Numbered from the stretch's first letter, positions 43,926 to 53,504 are shown. The stretch is 64,000 nucleotides of DNA from Pseudomonas bharatica CSV86 (GCF_000319305.2 NZ_AMWJ02000002.1:2122001-2186000), one strand, 5' to 3'. Notes: a model not told the origin generated them from the letters alone. A program made the numbers and translations.

Positions 43926-44363
43926 TCATATTTGTAACATAAATGTTACGGGGCCATCATTGACCAGATGAACCTGCATGTCGGCACCGAATCGACCGCT
44001 GCCGACAGTGCCGTGCTTGAGCCTCGCCTGGGCCAGAAGGTAGTCGAACAGCTCGGCGCCGAGGGTCGGTGGCGCGGCGGTGGAGAAGCTTGGACGCAGG
44101 CCGCTGCGGGTATCGGCGGCGAGGGTGAACTGTGACACCAGCAGCAGGCCGCCGTCGATGTCCTTGAGGGAAAGGTTCATCTTGCCCTGCGGGTCGCTGA
44201 AGACCCGATAGTTGAGCAGCTTGTGCAGGAGCTTGTCGGCATGCTCCGGGGTGTCGCCGGGTTCCACCGCGACCAGCACCAGCAGGCCCTGGTCGATCGA
44301 CCCGACGATTTCCCCTTCTACCTCCACCCGGGCGCCACGCACCCGTTGCAACAGGCCCTTCAC
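43926..44363 (-). CDS. dtd: D-aminoacyl-tRNA deacylase
   Basis: 145-residue enzyme removing D-amino acids wrongly attached to tRNA. The active-site motifs are LLVSQFTLAADTRSGLRPSF and the cross-subunit NDGPVTFMLQI. It overlaps pip by four bases. Confidence 0.96.
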   Translation of the reverse strand: MKGLLQRVRGARVEVEGEIVGSIDQGLLVLVAVEPGDTPEHADKLLHKLLNYRVFSDPQGKMNLSLKDIDGGLLLVSQFTLAADTRSGLRPSFSTAAPPTLGAELFDYLLAQARLKHGTVGSGRFGADMQVHLVNDGPVTFMLQI

Positions 44364-45331
44364 GCTTCTTCCAGAGGCAGGTCGAGCAGGCGCCGGGCCA
44401 TCTGGTCGGCGGCGCGCACCAGGGCGTCGGTGATGCCCGGCTCGGAAGCGGCATGACCGGCATCACGGATCACCTTCAGCTCGCTGTTCGGCCAGGCCTG
44501 GTGCAGTTCCCAGGCGTTGTCCAGCGGGCAGATCACGTCGTAGCGGCCGTGCACGATCACTGCCGGCAGGTGAGCGATCTTCGGCATGTCGCGGATCAGC
44601 TGGTTTTCTTCGAGGAAGGCGTTGTTGACGAAGTAATGGCATTCGATACGGGCGATGGACAGCGCGCGCTGCGGCTCGGAGAAACGGTCGACCACCAGCG
44701 GGTTCGGACGCAGCGTCGCGGTGCGGCCCTCCCAGGTGGACCAGGCCTTGGCCGCATGCATCTGGGCGATCTGGTCATTGCCGGTAAGGCGCTTGTGGAA
44801 GGCCTGGACCAGGTTGTCGCGCTCTTCCAGGGGGATCGGCGCGATGTAGTCCTGCCAGTAGTCCGGGAACAGGCGGCTGGCGCCAGCCTGGTAGAACCAT
44901 TCGATTTCCTGTGGGCGACACAGGAAGATGCCGCGCAGGATCAGGCCATGGACGCGCTCGGGGTGGGTCTGGGCGTAGGCCAGGGCCAGGGTCGAGCCCC
45001 AGGAGCCGCCGAACAGCACCCACTTCTCGATGCCAAGGTGCTTGCGGATGCGTTCGAGGTCTTCGACCAGGTGCCAGGTGGTGTTGTTTTCCAGGCTGGC
45101 GTGGGGCGTGGAGCGGCCGCAGCCCCGCTGGTCGAAGGTGATGATGCGGTAGACGGTGGGATCGAAGTAGCAACGGCTCTGCGCATCGCAGCCGGCGCCG
45201 GGGCCACCGTGGATGAACACCACCGGCAGACCTTCCGGTGAACCACTTTCATCGACGTACAGCACATGCGGTGCTTCGACTGCCAGATCGTGCCGGGCGT
45301 AGGGTTTGATCTGTGGGTACAAGGTCTGCAT
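44360..45331 (-). CDS. pip: Prolyl aminopeptidase
   Basis: 323-residue alpha/beta hydrolase releasing N-terminal proline. It has VFIHGGPGAGCDAQSRCYFD, FDQRGCGRSTPHA, the nucleophile box GGSWGSTLALAYA and a triad Asp/His in VHGRYDVICPLDNA and IRDAGHAASEP. Family S33. Upstream of dtd in a two-gene unit. Confidence 0.96.
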   Translation of the reverse strand: MQTLYPQIKPYARHDLAVEAPHVLYVDESGSPEGLPVVFIHGGPGAGCDAQSRCYFDPTVYRIITFDQRGCGRSTPHASLENNTTWHLVEDLERIRKHLGIEKWVLFGGSWGSTLALAYAQTHPERVHGLILRGIFLCRPQEIEWFYQAGASRLFPDYWQDYIAPIPLEERDNLVQAFHKRLTGNDQIAQMHAAKAWSTWEGRTATLRPNPLVVDRFSEPQRALSIARIECHYFVNNAFLEENQLIRDMPKIAHLPAVIVHGRYDVICPLDNAWELHQAWPNSELKVIRDAGHAASEPGITDALVRAADQMARRLLDLPLEEA

Positions 45332-45628
45332 TACGCACTCCGTGTGGGAATTGTTCGGCCGTTCGGCATCATAAACCCGAAATGCGCTTTGAGCATGCCC
45401 CGTTGGGTCAAGTGTTGTTCAGGTAATCATATGCTGCGCTCCGGGGCCTCATCGCTGGCAAGCCAGCTCCCACAGGGTTTTGCGGCGCTGCGGACACCGT
45501 GAAGCATGCCCCGGTGGTCAAGTGTTCTTCAGGTAATCATGTGTATCACTGGCAAAGCCACCCACAGGTTCACCACCTTCCTTGAAAGCGGCGCCGTACC
45601 TGTGGGAGCTGGCTTGCCAGCGATTGCG
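45332..45628. repeat. pip-hutG gap: 40-bp direct repeat flanking a REP copy
   Basis: A 297-base gap. Near-identical blocks 45393-45433 and 45504-45543 share GCATGCCCCG, GGTCAAGTGTT and TTCAGGTAATCAT. Between them lies a REP arm (45451-45475). A degenerate REP (about 45545-45568) and an inverted REP (45598-45624) follow. No gene is seen; the pip promoter should lie at the left edge. Confidence 0.85.
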
Positions 45629-46429
45629 TCAGTTGTATCGCCGCTGAGCCCAGCCCAGAACCTCTTCCAGCAATCCGCGCAACACCCCCTGCGTCGGCTC
45701 CGCCAGATCCTCCCGATAGGTAAATGGCTCAACCTCCTCCATATATGTGCTCTGCGCCAGCTCCAGTTGCACTGCATGGATATCCTGCGCCGGATCGCCG
45801 TAATGCCGGGTGATATGCCCGCCCTTGAAGCGCCCGTTCAGCACATGGGTATAGCCCAGCGCCCCGGCACACACTGCCTTCAACCGCTCGGCCAGTTCAG
45901 CATCGCAGCTCGCGCCGTTGAACGTGCCCAGGTTGAAGTCCGGCAGTTTCCCGTCGAACAGATGCGGCACATGGGACCTGATCGAATGCGCATCCCACAG
46001 CAGCGCATAACCAAACTCCGCCTTCAACCGCGCCAGTTCGTTGCGCAAGGTGTCGTGATAGGGCCGCCAGATGCTTTCCAGATAACCCGCCCGCTCGGCC
46101 GCCGACGGCACCTTGCCGTGCTCGAACAGCGGCTCGCCGTCGAACAGCGTCGCTGGGAACAACCCGGTAGTCGCGCCGACATACAGCGGCTGGTCATCCT
46201 CGGGCCGGTTCAGGTCGATGACGAAGCGCGAATACTCCGCCGCCACCACGCTGGCGCCCATGCCGCGGACGAAGTCGTACAGCCGCGGGATGTGCCAGTC
46301 GGTATCCGGCAGGCTTCGCGCCGCCGGGACCAACCCGTCGCGTACCGCCGGGGTCAGCTTCAGGCCGGCGTGGGGCATGCTGACCAGCAGCGGCAGCCTG
46401 CCCTGGTGAAAACTCAGAACCTTGTCCAT
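45629..46429 (-). CDS. hutG: N-formylglutamate deformylase
   Basis: 266-residue amidohydrolase for the last step of the five-step histidine pathway, releasing formate and glutamate. Blocks are LLVSMPHAGLKLTPAV, SRFVIDLNRPEDDQPLY, LLWDAHSIRSHVPHLFDGK and LNGRFKGGHITRHYG. Together with hutF it defines the Pseudomonas-type route through N-formylglutamate. Last gene of the leftward hut operon. Confidence 0.96.
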   Translation of the reverse strand: MDKVLSFHQGRLPLLVSMPHAGLKLTPAVRDGLVPAARSLPDTDWHIPRLYDFVRGMGASVVAAEYSRFVIDLNRPEDDQPLYVGATTGLFPATLFDGEPLFEHGKVPSAAERAGYLESIWRPYHDTLRNELARLKAEFGYALLWDAHSIRSHVPHLFDGKLPDFNLGTFNGASCDAELAERLKAVCAGALGYTHVLNGRFKGGHITRHYGDPAQDIHAVQLELAQSTYMEEVEPFTYREDLAEPTQGVLRGLLEEVLGWAQRRYN

Positions 46430-46438
46430 CGTCGTGCC

Positions 46439-47644
46439 TCAATCAGTCAGTTCGACGCCGTGGCGCACCACGCGCTTGTCCAGTTCACCGCCGAGCCAGT
46501 AGGCCAGGTCGGCTGGACGCTCGATATCCCAGGCAACGAAGTCGGCGACCTTGCCCACTTCCAGCGTGCCATGGCTGTCGCCCAGCCCCAGCGCCGTGGC
46601 GGCATGGGTGGTCACGCCAGCCAGCGCCTCTTCCGGGGTCATGCGGAAAAGGGTGCAGGCCATGTTCAACATCAGCCGCAGCGACAGCGCCGGCGAGGTG
46701 CCGGGGTTGAGGTCGCTGGCGATGGCGATCTTCACCCCGTGCTTGCGCAGGGCATCCATCGGCGGCAGCTGGGTTTCCCGCAGGTAATAGAAGGCACCGG
46801 GCAGCAAAACGGCGACGGTGCCGGCGGCGGCCATGGCGATGCAGTCGTCCTCGGTCATGAACTCCAGGTGATCGGCGGACAGCCCGTGATACCGCGCCGC
46901 CAGGCTGGAACCCGCCAGGGACGACAACTGTTCGGCATGCAGCTTGACCGGCAGGCCCAGTTCCTGCGCCTTGATGAACACCCGCTCGACCTGCTCCGGC
47001 GAGAACGCCAGGTATTCACAGAAGGCGTCCACCGCATCCACCAGACCCTCGGCGGCCAGGGCCGGAAGCATCACTTCGCAGATGTGGGCGATGTAGTCGT
47101 CGCTGCGGTCCTTGTATTCCGGCGGCAACGCGTGGGCCGCCAGGCAGGTGGCGCGCACGGTCAGCGGCAGGGTTTCGCCGAGGCGGCGGGCGACCTTGAG
47201 CATCTTGCGCTCGTTTTCCAGGTCGAGGCCGTAGCCGGACTTGATCTCCAGCGTCGTCACCCCGTCACGCATCAGCGCCCGCACCCGGCGCAGGGCGCTG
47301 GCATACAGTTCGTCTTCGCTGGCGGCGCGGGTTGCACGCACGGTGCTGGCGATACCGCCGCCCTGGGCGGCGATCTCGGCGTAGCTGACGCCCTGCAGGC
47401 GTTGTTCGAATTCGCCGCTGCGGTTACCACCGAACACCGTGTGGGTGTGGCAGTCGACCAACCCGGGCGTGACCCAGGCGCCGCCCAGGTCCACCGGGCT
47501 TGCCTCGCCAATGTCCGGTAGCGAGCCGCGCGGCCCGATCCAGTCGATACGCCCGCCGGAAGTGACGATAGCCGCATCCTCGATGATCGAGTAGCTGCCG
47601 TTGGCCATGCTCGCCACATGGCAGTGCTGCCAGAGGGTCTTCAT
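46439..47644 (-). CDS. hutI: Imidazolonepropionase
   Basis: 401-residue amidohydrolase opening the imidazolone ring, third step of histidine breakdown. The metal motif is VDCHTHTVFGGNRSGEFEQR; LEIKSGYGLDLENERKML and AIASDLNPGTSPALSLRLM are typical. It starts 15 bases after hutH. Confidence 0.97.
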   Translation of the reverse strand: MKTLWQHCHVASMANGSYSIIEDAAIVTSGGRIDWIGPRGSLPDIGEASPVDLGGAWVTPGLVDCHTHTVFGGNRSGEFEQRLQGVSYAEIAAQGGGIASTVRATRAASEDELYASALRRVRALMRDGVTTLEIKSGYGLDLENERKMLKVARRLGETLPLTVRATCLAAHALPPEYKDRSDDYIAHICEVMLPALAAEGLVDAVDAFCEYLAFSPEQVERVFIKAQELGLPVKLHAEQLSSLAGSSLAARYHGLSADHLEFMTEDDCIAMAAAGTVAVLLPGAFYYLRETQLPPMDALRKHGVKIAIASDLNPGTSPALSLRLMLNMACTLFRMTPEEALAGVTTHAATALGLGDSHGTLEVGKVADFVAWDIERPADLAYWLGGELDKRVVRHGVELTD

Positions 47645-47659
47645 TGCTCGTGCTCCCGC

Positions 47660-49195
47660 TCAGTCCAGGCTCGGCAGCACGCCGCCCGGCAGCAGGCCGG
47701 TCAGGCGAGCTTCGGCCAGCAGTTCGACGGCAATCTCGATATCCGGGGCGAAGAAGCGGTCCTTGTCGTAGTGCGGTACGCGATCGCGCAGGGTCTTGCG
47801 CGCCTGCTCCAGCTTGACCGAGGTCTTCAGCCCGGTGCGCAGGTCCAGGCCCTGGCAGGCGCCGAGCCATTCGATGGCGAGGATGCCGCGGGTGTTCTCG
47901 GCCATCTCCCACAGGCGCTTGCCGGCCGCAGGGGCCATGGACACGTGGTCTTCCTGGTTGGCCGAAGTGGGCAGGCTGTCGACGCTGTGCGGGTGGGACA
48001 GCGCCTTGTTCTCACTGGCCAGGGCGGCAGCAGTGACCTGGGCAATCATGAAACCGGAGTTGACCCCGCCGTTTTCCACCAGGAACGGCGGCAGCTGCGA
48101 CATGTGCTTGTCCATCATCAGCGAGATGCGCCGCTCGCTCAGCGAGCCGATCTCGGCGATGGCCAGGGCCAGGTTGTCGGCGGCCATGGCCACCGGCTCG
48201 GCGTGGAAGTTGCCACCGGAAACCACATCGCCCTGCTCGGCGAACACCAACGGATTGTCGGAAACGGCGTTGGCTTCGATGGCCAGCACTTCGGCGGCCT
48301 GGCGCAACTGGGTCAGGCAGGCGCCCATGACCTGCGGCTGGCAGCGCAGGGAGTACGGATCCTGGACCTTGCCGCAGTGTTCATGGGAAGCGGACACCTC
48401 GCTGCCTTCGCCGAGCAGGTCGCGGTAGCAGGCCGCCGCGTCGATCTGCCCGCGCTGGCCACGGGCGGCATGGATGCGGGCATCGAACGGCGAGCGCGAG
48501 CCGAGCACCGCTTCGACGGTCAGGCCGCCGCAGGCGATGGCAGCGGCGAACAGGTCCTCGGCTTCGAACAGGCCGCGCAAGGCATAGGCGGTCGAGGCCT
48601 GGGTGCCGTTGAGCAGCGCCAGCCCTTCTTTCGCCGCCAGGGTCAGCGGCTTGAGGCCGGCGATAGCCAGCGCATCCACGGCCGACAGCCATTCGCCCTT
48701 GTGCCGGGCCTTGCCTTCACCCAGCAACACCAACGACATATGCGCCAGCGGCGCCAGGTCGCCGGACGCACCCACCGAGCCTTTCAGCGGGATATGCGGG
48801 TAGACCTCGGCATTGACCAGGGCGATCAGCGCATCGATCACCACCCGGCGGATCCCCGAGAAGCCGCGGCTCAGGCTGTTGATCTTGAGCACCATGATCA
48901 GCCGGACCATGGCGTCGTCCAGCGGCGCGCCGATGCCCGCGGCGTGGGACAGGACCAGCGAGCGCTGGAGGTTTTCCAGGTCGTGGCTGGCGATGCGGGT
49001 CGAAGCCAGCAGGCCGAAACCGGTATTGATGCCATAGGCGGTGCGATCCTCGGCGAGGATCCGCTCGACACAGGCGACGCTGGCCTCGATCTGCGCCGCA
49101 GCGCTGGCCACCAGGCTCAGGCGCGCGGGGGTTTTGTAGATGCCGCGCAGTTCGGCGAGGCTGACCTGGCCGGGAATCAAGTTGAAGACTTGCAT
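47660..49195 (-). CDS. hutH: Histidine ammonia-lyase
   Basis: 511-residue lyase converting histidine to urocanate. The MIO-forming Ala-Ser-Gly is at residues 143-145 in LKGSVGASGDLAPLAHMSLV. The active-site Tyr is in RTAYGINTGFGLL (Tyr54). SDNPLVFAEQG and SLPTSANQEDHVSM are family marks. It is canonical, in contrast with its neighbour at 49217. Confidence 0.97.
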   Translation of the reverse strand: MQVFNLIPGQVSLAELRGIYKTPARLSLVASAAAQIEASVACVERILAEDRTAYGINTGFGLLASTRIASHDLENLQRSLVLSHAAGIGAPLDDAMVRLIMVLKINSLSRGFSGIRRVVIDALIALVNAEVYPHIPLKGSVGASGDLAPLAHMSLVLLGEGKARHKGEWLSAVDALAIAGLKPLTLAAKEGLALLNGTQASTAYALRGLFEAEDLFAAAIACGGLTVEAVLGSRSPFDARIHAARGQRGQIDAAACYRDLLGEGSEVSASHEHCGKVQDPYSLRCQPQVMGACLTQLRQAAEVLAIEANAVSDNPLVFAEQGDVVSGGNFHAEPVAMAADNLALAIAEIGSLSERRISLMMDKHMSQLPPFLVENGGVNSGFMIAQVTAAALASENKALSHPHSVDSLPTSANQEDHVSMAPAAGKRLWEMAENTRGILAIEWLGACQGLDLRTGLKTSVKLEQARKTLRDRVPHYDKDRFFAPDIEIAVELLAEARLTGLLPGGVLPSLD

Positions 49196-49216
49196 GTTCA
49201 GGCTCCTTGTATGAGG

Positions 49217-50752
49217 TCAGAGCAGGGTCGGCAGCACGTGCCGAGGGCCCTGCGGCTGTTTGAGCAATGCGGCCGCACGGGCGATGTCCGGCGCCAGCCA
49301 GCGGTCCTGCTGGTAGGCCGGGACCTGTTCGCGCAGCAGTTGCCAGGCGCGTTGGGTACCGGCGCCAAAGCGCTGCTCCTTGAGAAATTCGAAGGCCTGG
49401 GCCGCCAGCAGGTACTCGATGGCGAGGATCTGCGTGCAGTTTTCCAGGGCTTTGTGCAGCTTGAGCGCGGCACTGGTGCCGAGGCTCAGATGGTCTTCCT
49501 GCAGGCCGGAGGTGACGTAGTTATCCACAACTGCCGGCTGGGCCAGCTGGCGGTTTTCCGCGCACAGCGAAGCGGCGACGTACTGGACGATCATCATCCC
49601 GGAATTGACTCCCGGTTCACTGACCAGGAACGCCGGCAGCCCGCTGACATGCGGGTTGACCAGGCGATCGAGGCGGCGCTCGGCGATCGAGCCGGTCTCG
49701 GCCACGGCAATCGCCAGCAGGTCGGCGGCCATCGCCACCGACTGGCCGTGGGGGTTGGCCTGGGATATCACCCGGAAATTGTCCGGAGTACCCAGCAGCA
49801 AGGGGTTGTCGGTGGTCGAGTTGAGTTCGGTTTCGATCTGCCGTGCGGCGTGGGCAAGCTGGTCGCGGGCAGCGCCGTGAACCTGGGGAATGGAACGGAT
49901 GCTCAGGGCGTCCTGGGTGCGGATGCCCTTGCTGCTGGCGATCACTTCGCTGCCGTCGAGCAAGGCCCGCAGGTTGGCACCGACCTGCTGCATGCCCGGA
50001 TGCGGCTTGAGCGCGATGATGTCGGCATCGAACGCGGCGATCTGCCCGCGCAGCGCCTCGAAGCTCATGGCCGAGACGATATCGGCCCATTGCAGCAGGT
50101 GGCTGGCATCGGCCAAAGCCAGGCAGCTCAAGCCAGTCATGCACGGCGTGCCGTTGACCAGGCACAGGCCGTCCTTCGCGCCAAGCACCACCGGTTTCAG
50201 GCCTTCCTCGGCCAACGCTTCGGCCGCCTCGACGATCTGCCCGCGATAACTGACCTTGCCCACACCCAGCAGGCAGATGCCGACATGGGCCATATGGGTC
50301 AGGTAACCCACGGAGCCCTGGGACGGCACCTGCGGGGTGATGCCGCGCTCCAGCAAGGCCAGGAGCATTTCCACTACCGGCCGCTGGATCCCGGACTTGC
50401 CGTGGCTGTAGTTGACGATGGCGGCGCAGATGATCGCCCGGGTCTGCTCGTCGGCGAGCACCGGCCCGACCCCGCAGGCATGGCTGAGCAAGGTGTTGCT
50501 CGACAGCCGGCGCAGTTGCTCGCCTTCCAGGGCGACGTTGCACAACGCGCCCAGGCCGGTATTGACGCCGTAGGCGCGCTCGCCGCTGTCGACGATGCGC
50601 CGGACGATGGCCTGGGCATTCTCGATCCGTGCCCAGGCACTATCGGCCAGGGCCAGGCGGGCACCGTGGCGGGCCACGGCGACGATGTCCTGCCAGCGCA
50701 GCGGGGCGTCGGCGATCACCACAGGTTCGGATTGCTGCATGACGGTCCTCAT
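49217..50752 (-). CDS. HutH paralog lacking the MIO tripeptide
   Basis: 511-residue protein of the aromatic amino acid lyase family. It keeps the Tyr in ERAYGVNTGLGALCNVALEG (Tyr61), TTDNPLLLGT and SGLQEDHLSLG. Where HutH reads GSVG-ASG-DLAPLAHMSLVLLG, this reads GSVG-YLTHMAHVGICLLG (residues 146-163): the Ala-Ser-Gly that forms the MIO cofactor is exactly missing, with no other gap. A similar paralog occurs beside hut transport genes in other Pseudomonas and is usually annotated as a histidine or phenylalanine ammonia-lyase. Without MIO the normal chemistry is not expected; a regulatory, subunit or different catalytic role is possible. Confidence 0.85.
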   Translation of the reverse strand: MRTVMQQSEPVVIADAPLRWQDIVAVARHGARLALADSAWARIENAQAIVRRIVDSGERAYGVNTGLGALCNVALEGEQLRRLSSNTLLSHACGVGPVLADEQTRAIICAAIVNYSHGKSGIQRPVVEMLLALLERGITPQVPSQGSVGYLTHMAHVGICLLGVGKVSYRGQIVEAAEALAEEGLKPVVLGAKDGLCLVNGTPCMTGLSCLALADASHLLQWADIVSAMSFEALRGQIAAFDADIIALKPHPGMQQVGANLRALLDGSEVIASSKGIRTQDALSIRSIPQVHGAARDQLAHAARQIETELNSTTDNPLLLGTPDNFRVISQANPHGQSVAMAADLLAIAVAETGSIAERRLDRLVNPHVSGLPAFLVSEPGVNSGMMIVQYVAASLCAENRQLAQPAVVDNYVTSGLQEDHLSLGTSAALKLHKALENCTQILAIEYLLAAQAFEFLKEQRFGAGTQRAWQLLREQVPAYQQDRWLAPDIARAAALLKQPQGPRHVLPTLL

Positions 50753-51579
50753 ACGGTGGCGGCGCGGCGCTGGACGAAGCGATCGACGTATTCGTCGGCC
50801 GGCGAATGGAGGATCTCCCGCGGCGTGCCGACCTGGATCAGGCGGCCGTCCTTGAGGATCGCGATGCGGTTGCCGATGCGCACGGCTTCATCGAGGTCGT
50901 GGGTGATGAAGACGATGGTCTTGTTCAGGGTCTTTTGCAGCTCCAGCAACTGGTCCTGCATTTCTGCGCGGATCAGCGGGTCGAGGGCGCTGAAGGCTTC
51001 GTCCATGAGGATGATGTCGGTATCCGCCGCCAGGGCCCGGGCCAGGCCCACGCGCTGGCGCATACCGCCGGACAACTGGTGTGGCCAGGACTTCTCGTAG
51101 CCCTTCAGGCCCACGGTGGTGATCCAGTGCTGGGCGCGCTCGGCGCACAGTTGCTTGCTCTCGCCACGCACCTTGAGCCCGTAGGCGACGTTTTCCAGCA
51201 CGGTCTTGTGCGGCAGCAGGCCGAAGCTCTGGAACACCATGCTGATCTTGCGCCGGCGGAATTGGCGCAAGGCTTCCATGTCGTAGCCCATGATGTCCTC
51301 GCCATCCACCAGGATCGCCCCGCTGGTGGGGTCGATCAGGCGGTTGAAGTGGCGCACCAGGGTTGATTTGCCCGAGCCGGACAGGCCCATGATGACGAAG
51401 ATCTCGCCAGCACCGATGGACAGCGACAGGTCGTTGACCCCGACCACGCAGCCGGTCTTGGCCAGCACCTGCTCCTTGCTGTGGGATTCGCGGATCAGTT
51501 GCAGCGCTTCGTCCGCGCGCTGGCCGAAGATCTTGAACACGTTCTTCACTTCGATCTTGTTCATCGCCGCCGTACTCAT
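50749..51579 (-). CDS. hutV: HutV, ABC transporter ATPase for histidine-type uptake
   Basis: 276-residue ATPase of the ProV/OpuA class with Walker A GLSGSGKSTLVRHFN, Q-loop VFQSFGLLPHKTV, signature LSGGMRQRVGLARA and Walker B IILMDEAFSALD. It lacks C-terminal CBS domains. Start and stop overlap both neighbours by four bases. With HutW and HutX it forms a betaine-type importer placed in the hut operon, so histidine or urocanate is the likely cargo. Confidence 0.92.
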   Translation of the reverse strand: MSTAAMNKIEVKNVFKIFGQRADEALQLIRESHSKEQVLAKTGCVVGVNDLSLSIGAGEIFVIMGLSGSGKSTLVRHFNRLIDPTSGAILVDGEDIMGYDMEALRQFRRRKISMVFQSFGLLPHKTVLENVAYGLKVRGESKQLCAERAQHWITTVGLKGYEKSWPHQLSGGMRQRVGLARALAADTDIILMDEAFSALDPLIRAEMQDQLLELQKTLNKTIVFITHDLDEAVRIGNRIAILKDGRLIQVGTPREILHSPADEYVDRFVQRRAATV

Positions 51580-52427
51580 TTGCTCACCTCATGCCGCGCC
51601 CGGCCGTAGGCCTGGGTAATGCGGTCGATCACCACCGCGAGAATCACGATTGCCAGCCCGGCTTCCAGGCCACGACCGACGTTCAGGGTCTGGATGCCCA
51701 CCAGCACGTCCTCGCCCAAGCCACGGGCACCGATCATCGAAGCGATCACCACCATCGACAGGGCCATCATGGTGGTCTGGTTGATCCCGGCCATGATGCT
51801 CGGCAGTGCCAGCGGCAGCTGCACGCCGAACAACTGCTGCCAGCGGTTGGCACCGAAGGCGTTGATCGCTTCCATGACCTCGCCATCGACCTGGCGAATG
51901 CCCAGGTCGGTCAGGCGGATCAGCGGTGGCGCCGCGTAGATCACCGTAGCGAAGATCGCCGGCACCTTGCCCAGGCCGAACAGCATCAGTACCGGGATCA
52001 GGTACACGAAGCTGGGCATCGTCTGCATGATGTCGAGCAGCGGCATGAGGATCGAACGCAGGCGGTCGCTGCGCGCCGACAGGATGCCCAGGGGAATGCC
52101 GATCAGTACCGAGATCAGCGTCGCCACCAGCATCAGCGCCAGGGTCTGCATGAGCTTGTCCCACAGCCCCACGGCACCTACCAGGAACAGCAGGCCGACG
52201 ATCACCAGGGTCGGCAGCGCACGGCGGGTGGCGTGCCAGGCGATACCGGCGACGATCGCCAGCATCAGCCACCAGGGCGTAGCCCGCAGCAGGCCTTCGA
52301 GATTGACGATGGCCCACAGCAGGGTGTCGGAGATCTGCCGGAATACATCACCGTAGTTGGTCACCAGCGCATCGACCCAGCCGTTGACCCAGTCGGCGAT
52401 GGAGAAGGTAAGTTTTTCGGGGAACAT
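51576..52427 (-). CDS. hutW: HutW, ABC transporter permease
   Basis: 283-residue ProW-type permease with several membrane segments (ATPWWLMLAIVAGIAWHA, LIVGLLFLVGAVGLWDKL-like). The core includes LIPVLMLFGLGKVPAIFATV, YAAPPLIRLTDLGIRQV and the EAA-type loop EAINAFGANRWQQLFGVQL. The ATG at 52427 (MFPEKLTFSIADWV) fits homologs; a GTG three codons earlier is possible. Confidence 0.91.
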   Translation of the reverse strand: MFPEKLTFSIADWVNGWVDALVTNYGDVFRQISDTLLWAIVNLEGLLRATPWWLMLAIVAGIAWHATRRALPTLVIVGLLFLVGAVGLWDKLMQTLALMLVATLISVLIGIPLGILSARSDRLRSILMPLLDIMQTMPSFVYLIPVLMLFGLGKVPAIFATVIYAAPPLIRLTDLGIRQVDGEVMEAINAFGANRWQQLFGVQLPLALPSIMAGINQTTMMALSMVVIASMIGARGLGEDVLVGIQTLNVGRGLEAGLAIVILAVVIDRITQAYGRARHEVSK

Positions 52428-52457
52428 AGGGTTCACTCATCAGGTGGTCGGGTTTGC

Positions 52458-53426
52458 TCAGAGCGCTGCGTCGATCTTCTTCGCCGCGTCCTCGCTGACC
52501 CATGCATGCCAGACTTCAGGATGTTCCTTGAGGAAGGCCTTGGCCAGCTTCGGCGACTCGATGCGCTCCTTGCTCATGCGCGCCAGGTTCTGGTTGAGCA
52601 GGTCGAGGGGCAGGTTGACCTTCTCCAGCACCGCGACCAGTTCCGGAGCGCCTTCATGGAAGGCTTTCGACAGGCCGACCTTGATGCTCACGCTCTTGTC
52701 GACGCCGGGCTTTTCGTCCAGCTTGACCAGGTCGACCTGGCCCATCAGCGGAGTCGGGGTCCAGTAGTAGAAGAGGATCGGCTCGCCGCGCTTGTAGCTC
52801 GACAGCACCGCCGCATCCAGTGCCGGGCCGGTGCCCGGACGGAAATTGGTATAGCTGCTTTCCAGGCCGTAGTCCTTGAGCATTTCGGTATTGTCCAGCT
52901 CGCAGGTCCAACCGGCCGGGCAATTGTAGAAGCGCCCCTTGGAAGGCTCCTCCGGGTCCTTGAACAGCGCTGCGTACTGGCCGAGGTCGGCGATGGCCTT
53001 GAGGTTCGGCGCCTTGGCCTCCAGCTTGCGCTTGGCGTCGCCTTCGATCACATAACGCGGCACGTACCAGCCTTCGATCGCCCCCACCACCGGAGCGCCG
53101 ACGCCGACCACCTTGCCGGCGGCCTCGGCCTTCTTCCAGACCTCGCTGCGGCCCACCCACTCTTCGGCGAAGACCTGGATGTCATTGGTGCCCAGGGCGT
53201 TTTCCATGGTGATGGAGTTGCCTGGCAGGCTGTCGGTTTCGCAGCCGTAGCCGTTCTTCAGGACGAACTGCATGACATCGGTCAGCAGCATGCCGCTTTC
53301 CCAGTTCAGCCCGGCGAACTTCACCGGTTTGCCGGATTCGCACCAGCCGGCGGCCTGGCTCACGCCGGACAGGCTCAACAGGCCAAGGGCACACAGCGAC
53401 GCAAGCAGGGTCTTGTTGGTTTTCAT
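52458..53426 (-). CDS. hutX: HutX, periplasmic substrate-binding protein
   Basis: 322-residue OpuAC/ProX-type binding protein with a signal peptide (KTNKTLLASLCALGLLSLSG, cleavage after SQA). Blocks include FAGLNWESGMLLTDVMQFVL, YYWTPTPLMGQVDLVKLDE and a paired Cys in FYNCPAGWTCELDN that may form a disulfide. First gene of hutXWV. Confidence 0.91.
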   Translation of the reverse strand: MKTNKTLLASLCALGLLSLSGVSQAAGWCESGKPVKFAGLNWESGMLLTDVMQFVLKNGYGCETDSLPGNSITMENALGTNDIQVFAEEWVGRSEVWKKAEAAGKVVGVGAPVVGAIEGWYVPRYVIEGDAKRKLEAKAPNLKAIADLGQYAALFKDPEEPSKGRFYNCPAGWTCELDNTEMLKDYGLESSYTNFRPGTGPALDAAVLSSYKRGEPILFYYWTPTPLMGQVDLVKLDEKPGVDKSVSIKVGLSKAFHEGAPELVAVLEKVNLPLDLLNQNLARMSKERIESPKLAKAFLKEHPEVWHAWVSEDAAKKIDAAL

Positions 53427-53504
53427 TGCATGACGCTCCCAATCAGGAAAGTGGATATCGGCAGTTCATAGGCCTTCCGGTCGTCCCTTCCATGAAACGC
53501 CGCT

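Noticed and set aside
47618..51100. 1160-residue plus-strand open frame opposite hutI-hutH and the hutH paralog
   Set aside because: It crosses several real minus-strand genes and their junctions, and its composition is typical of antisense frames.
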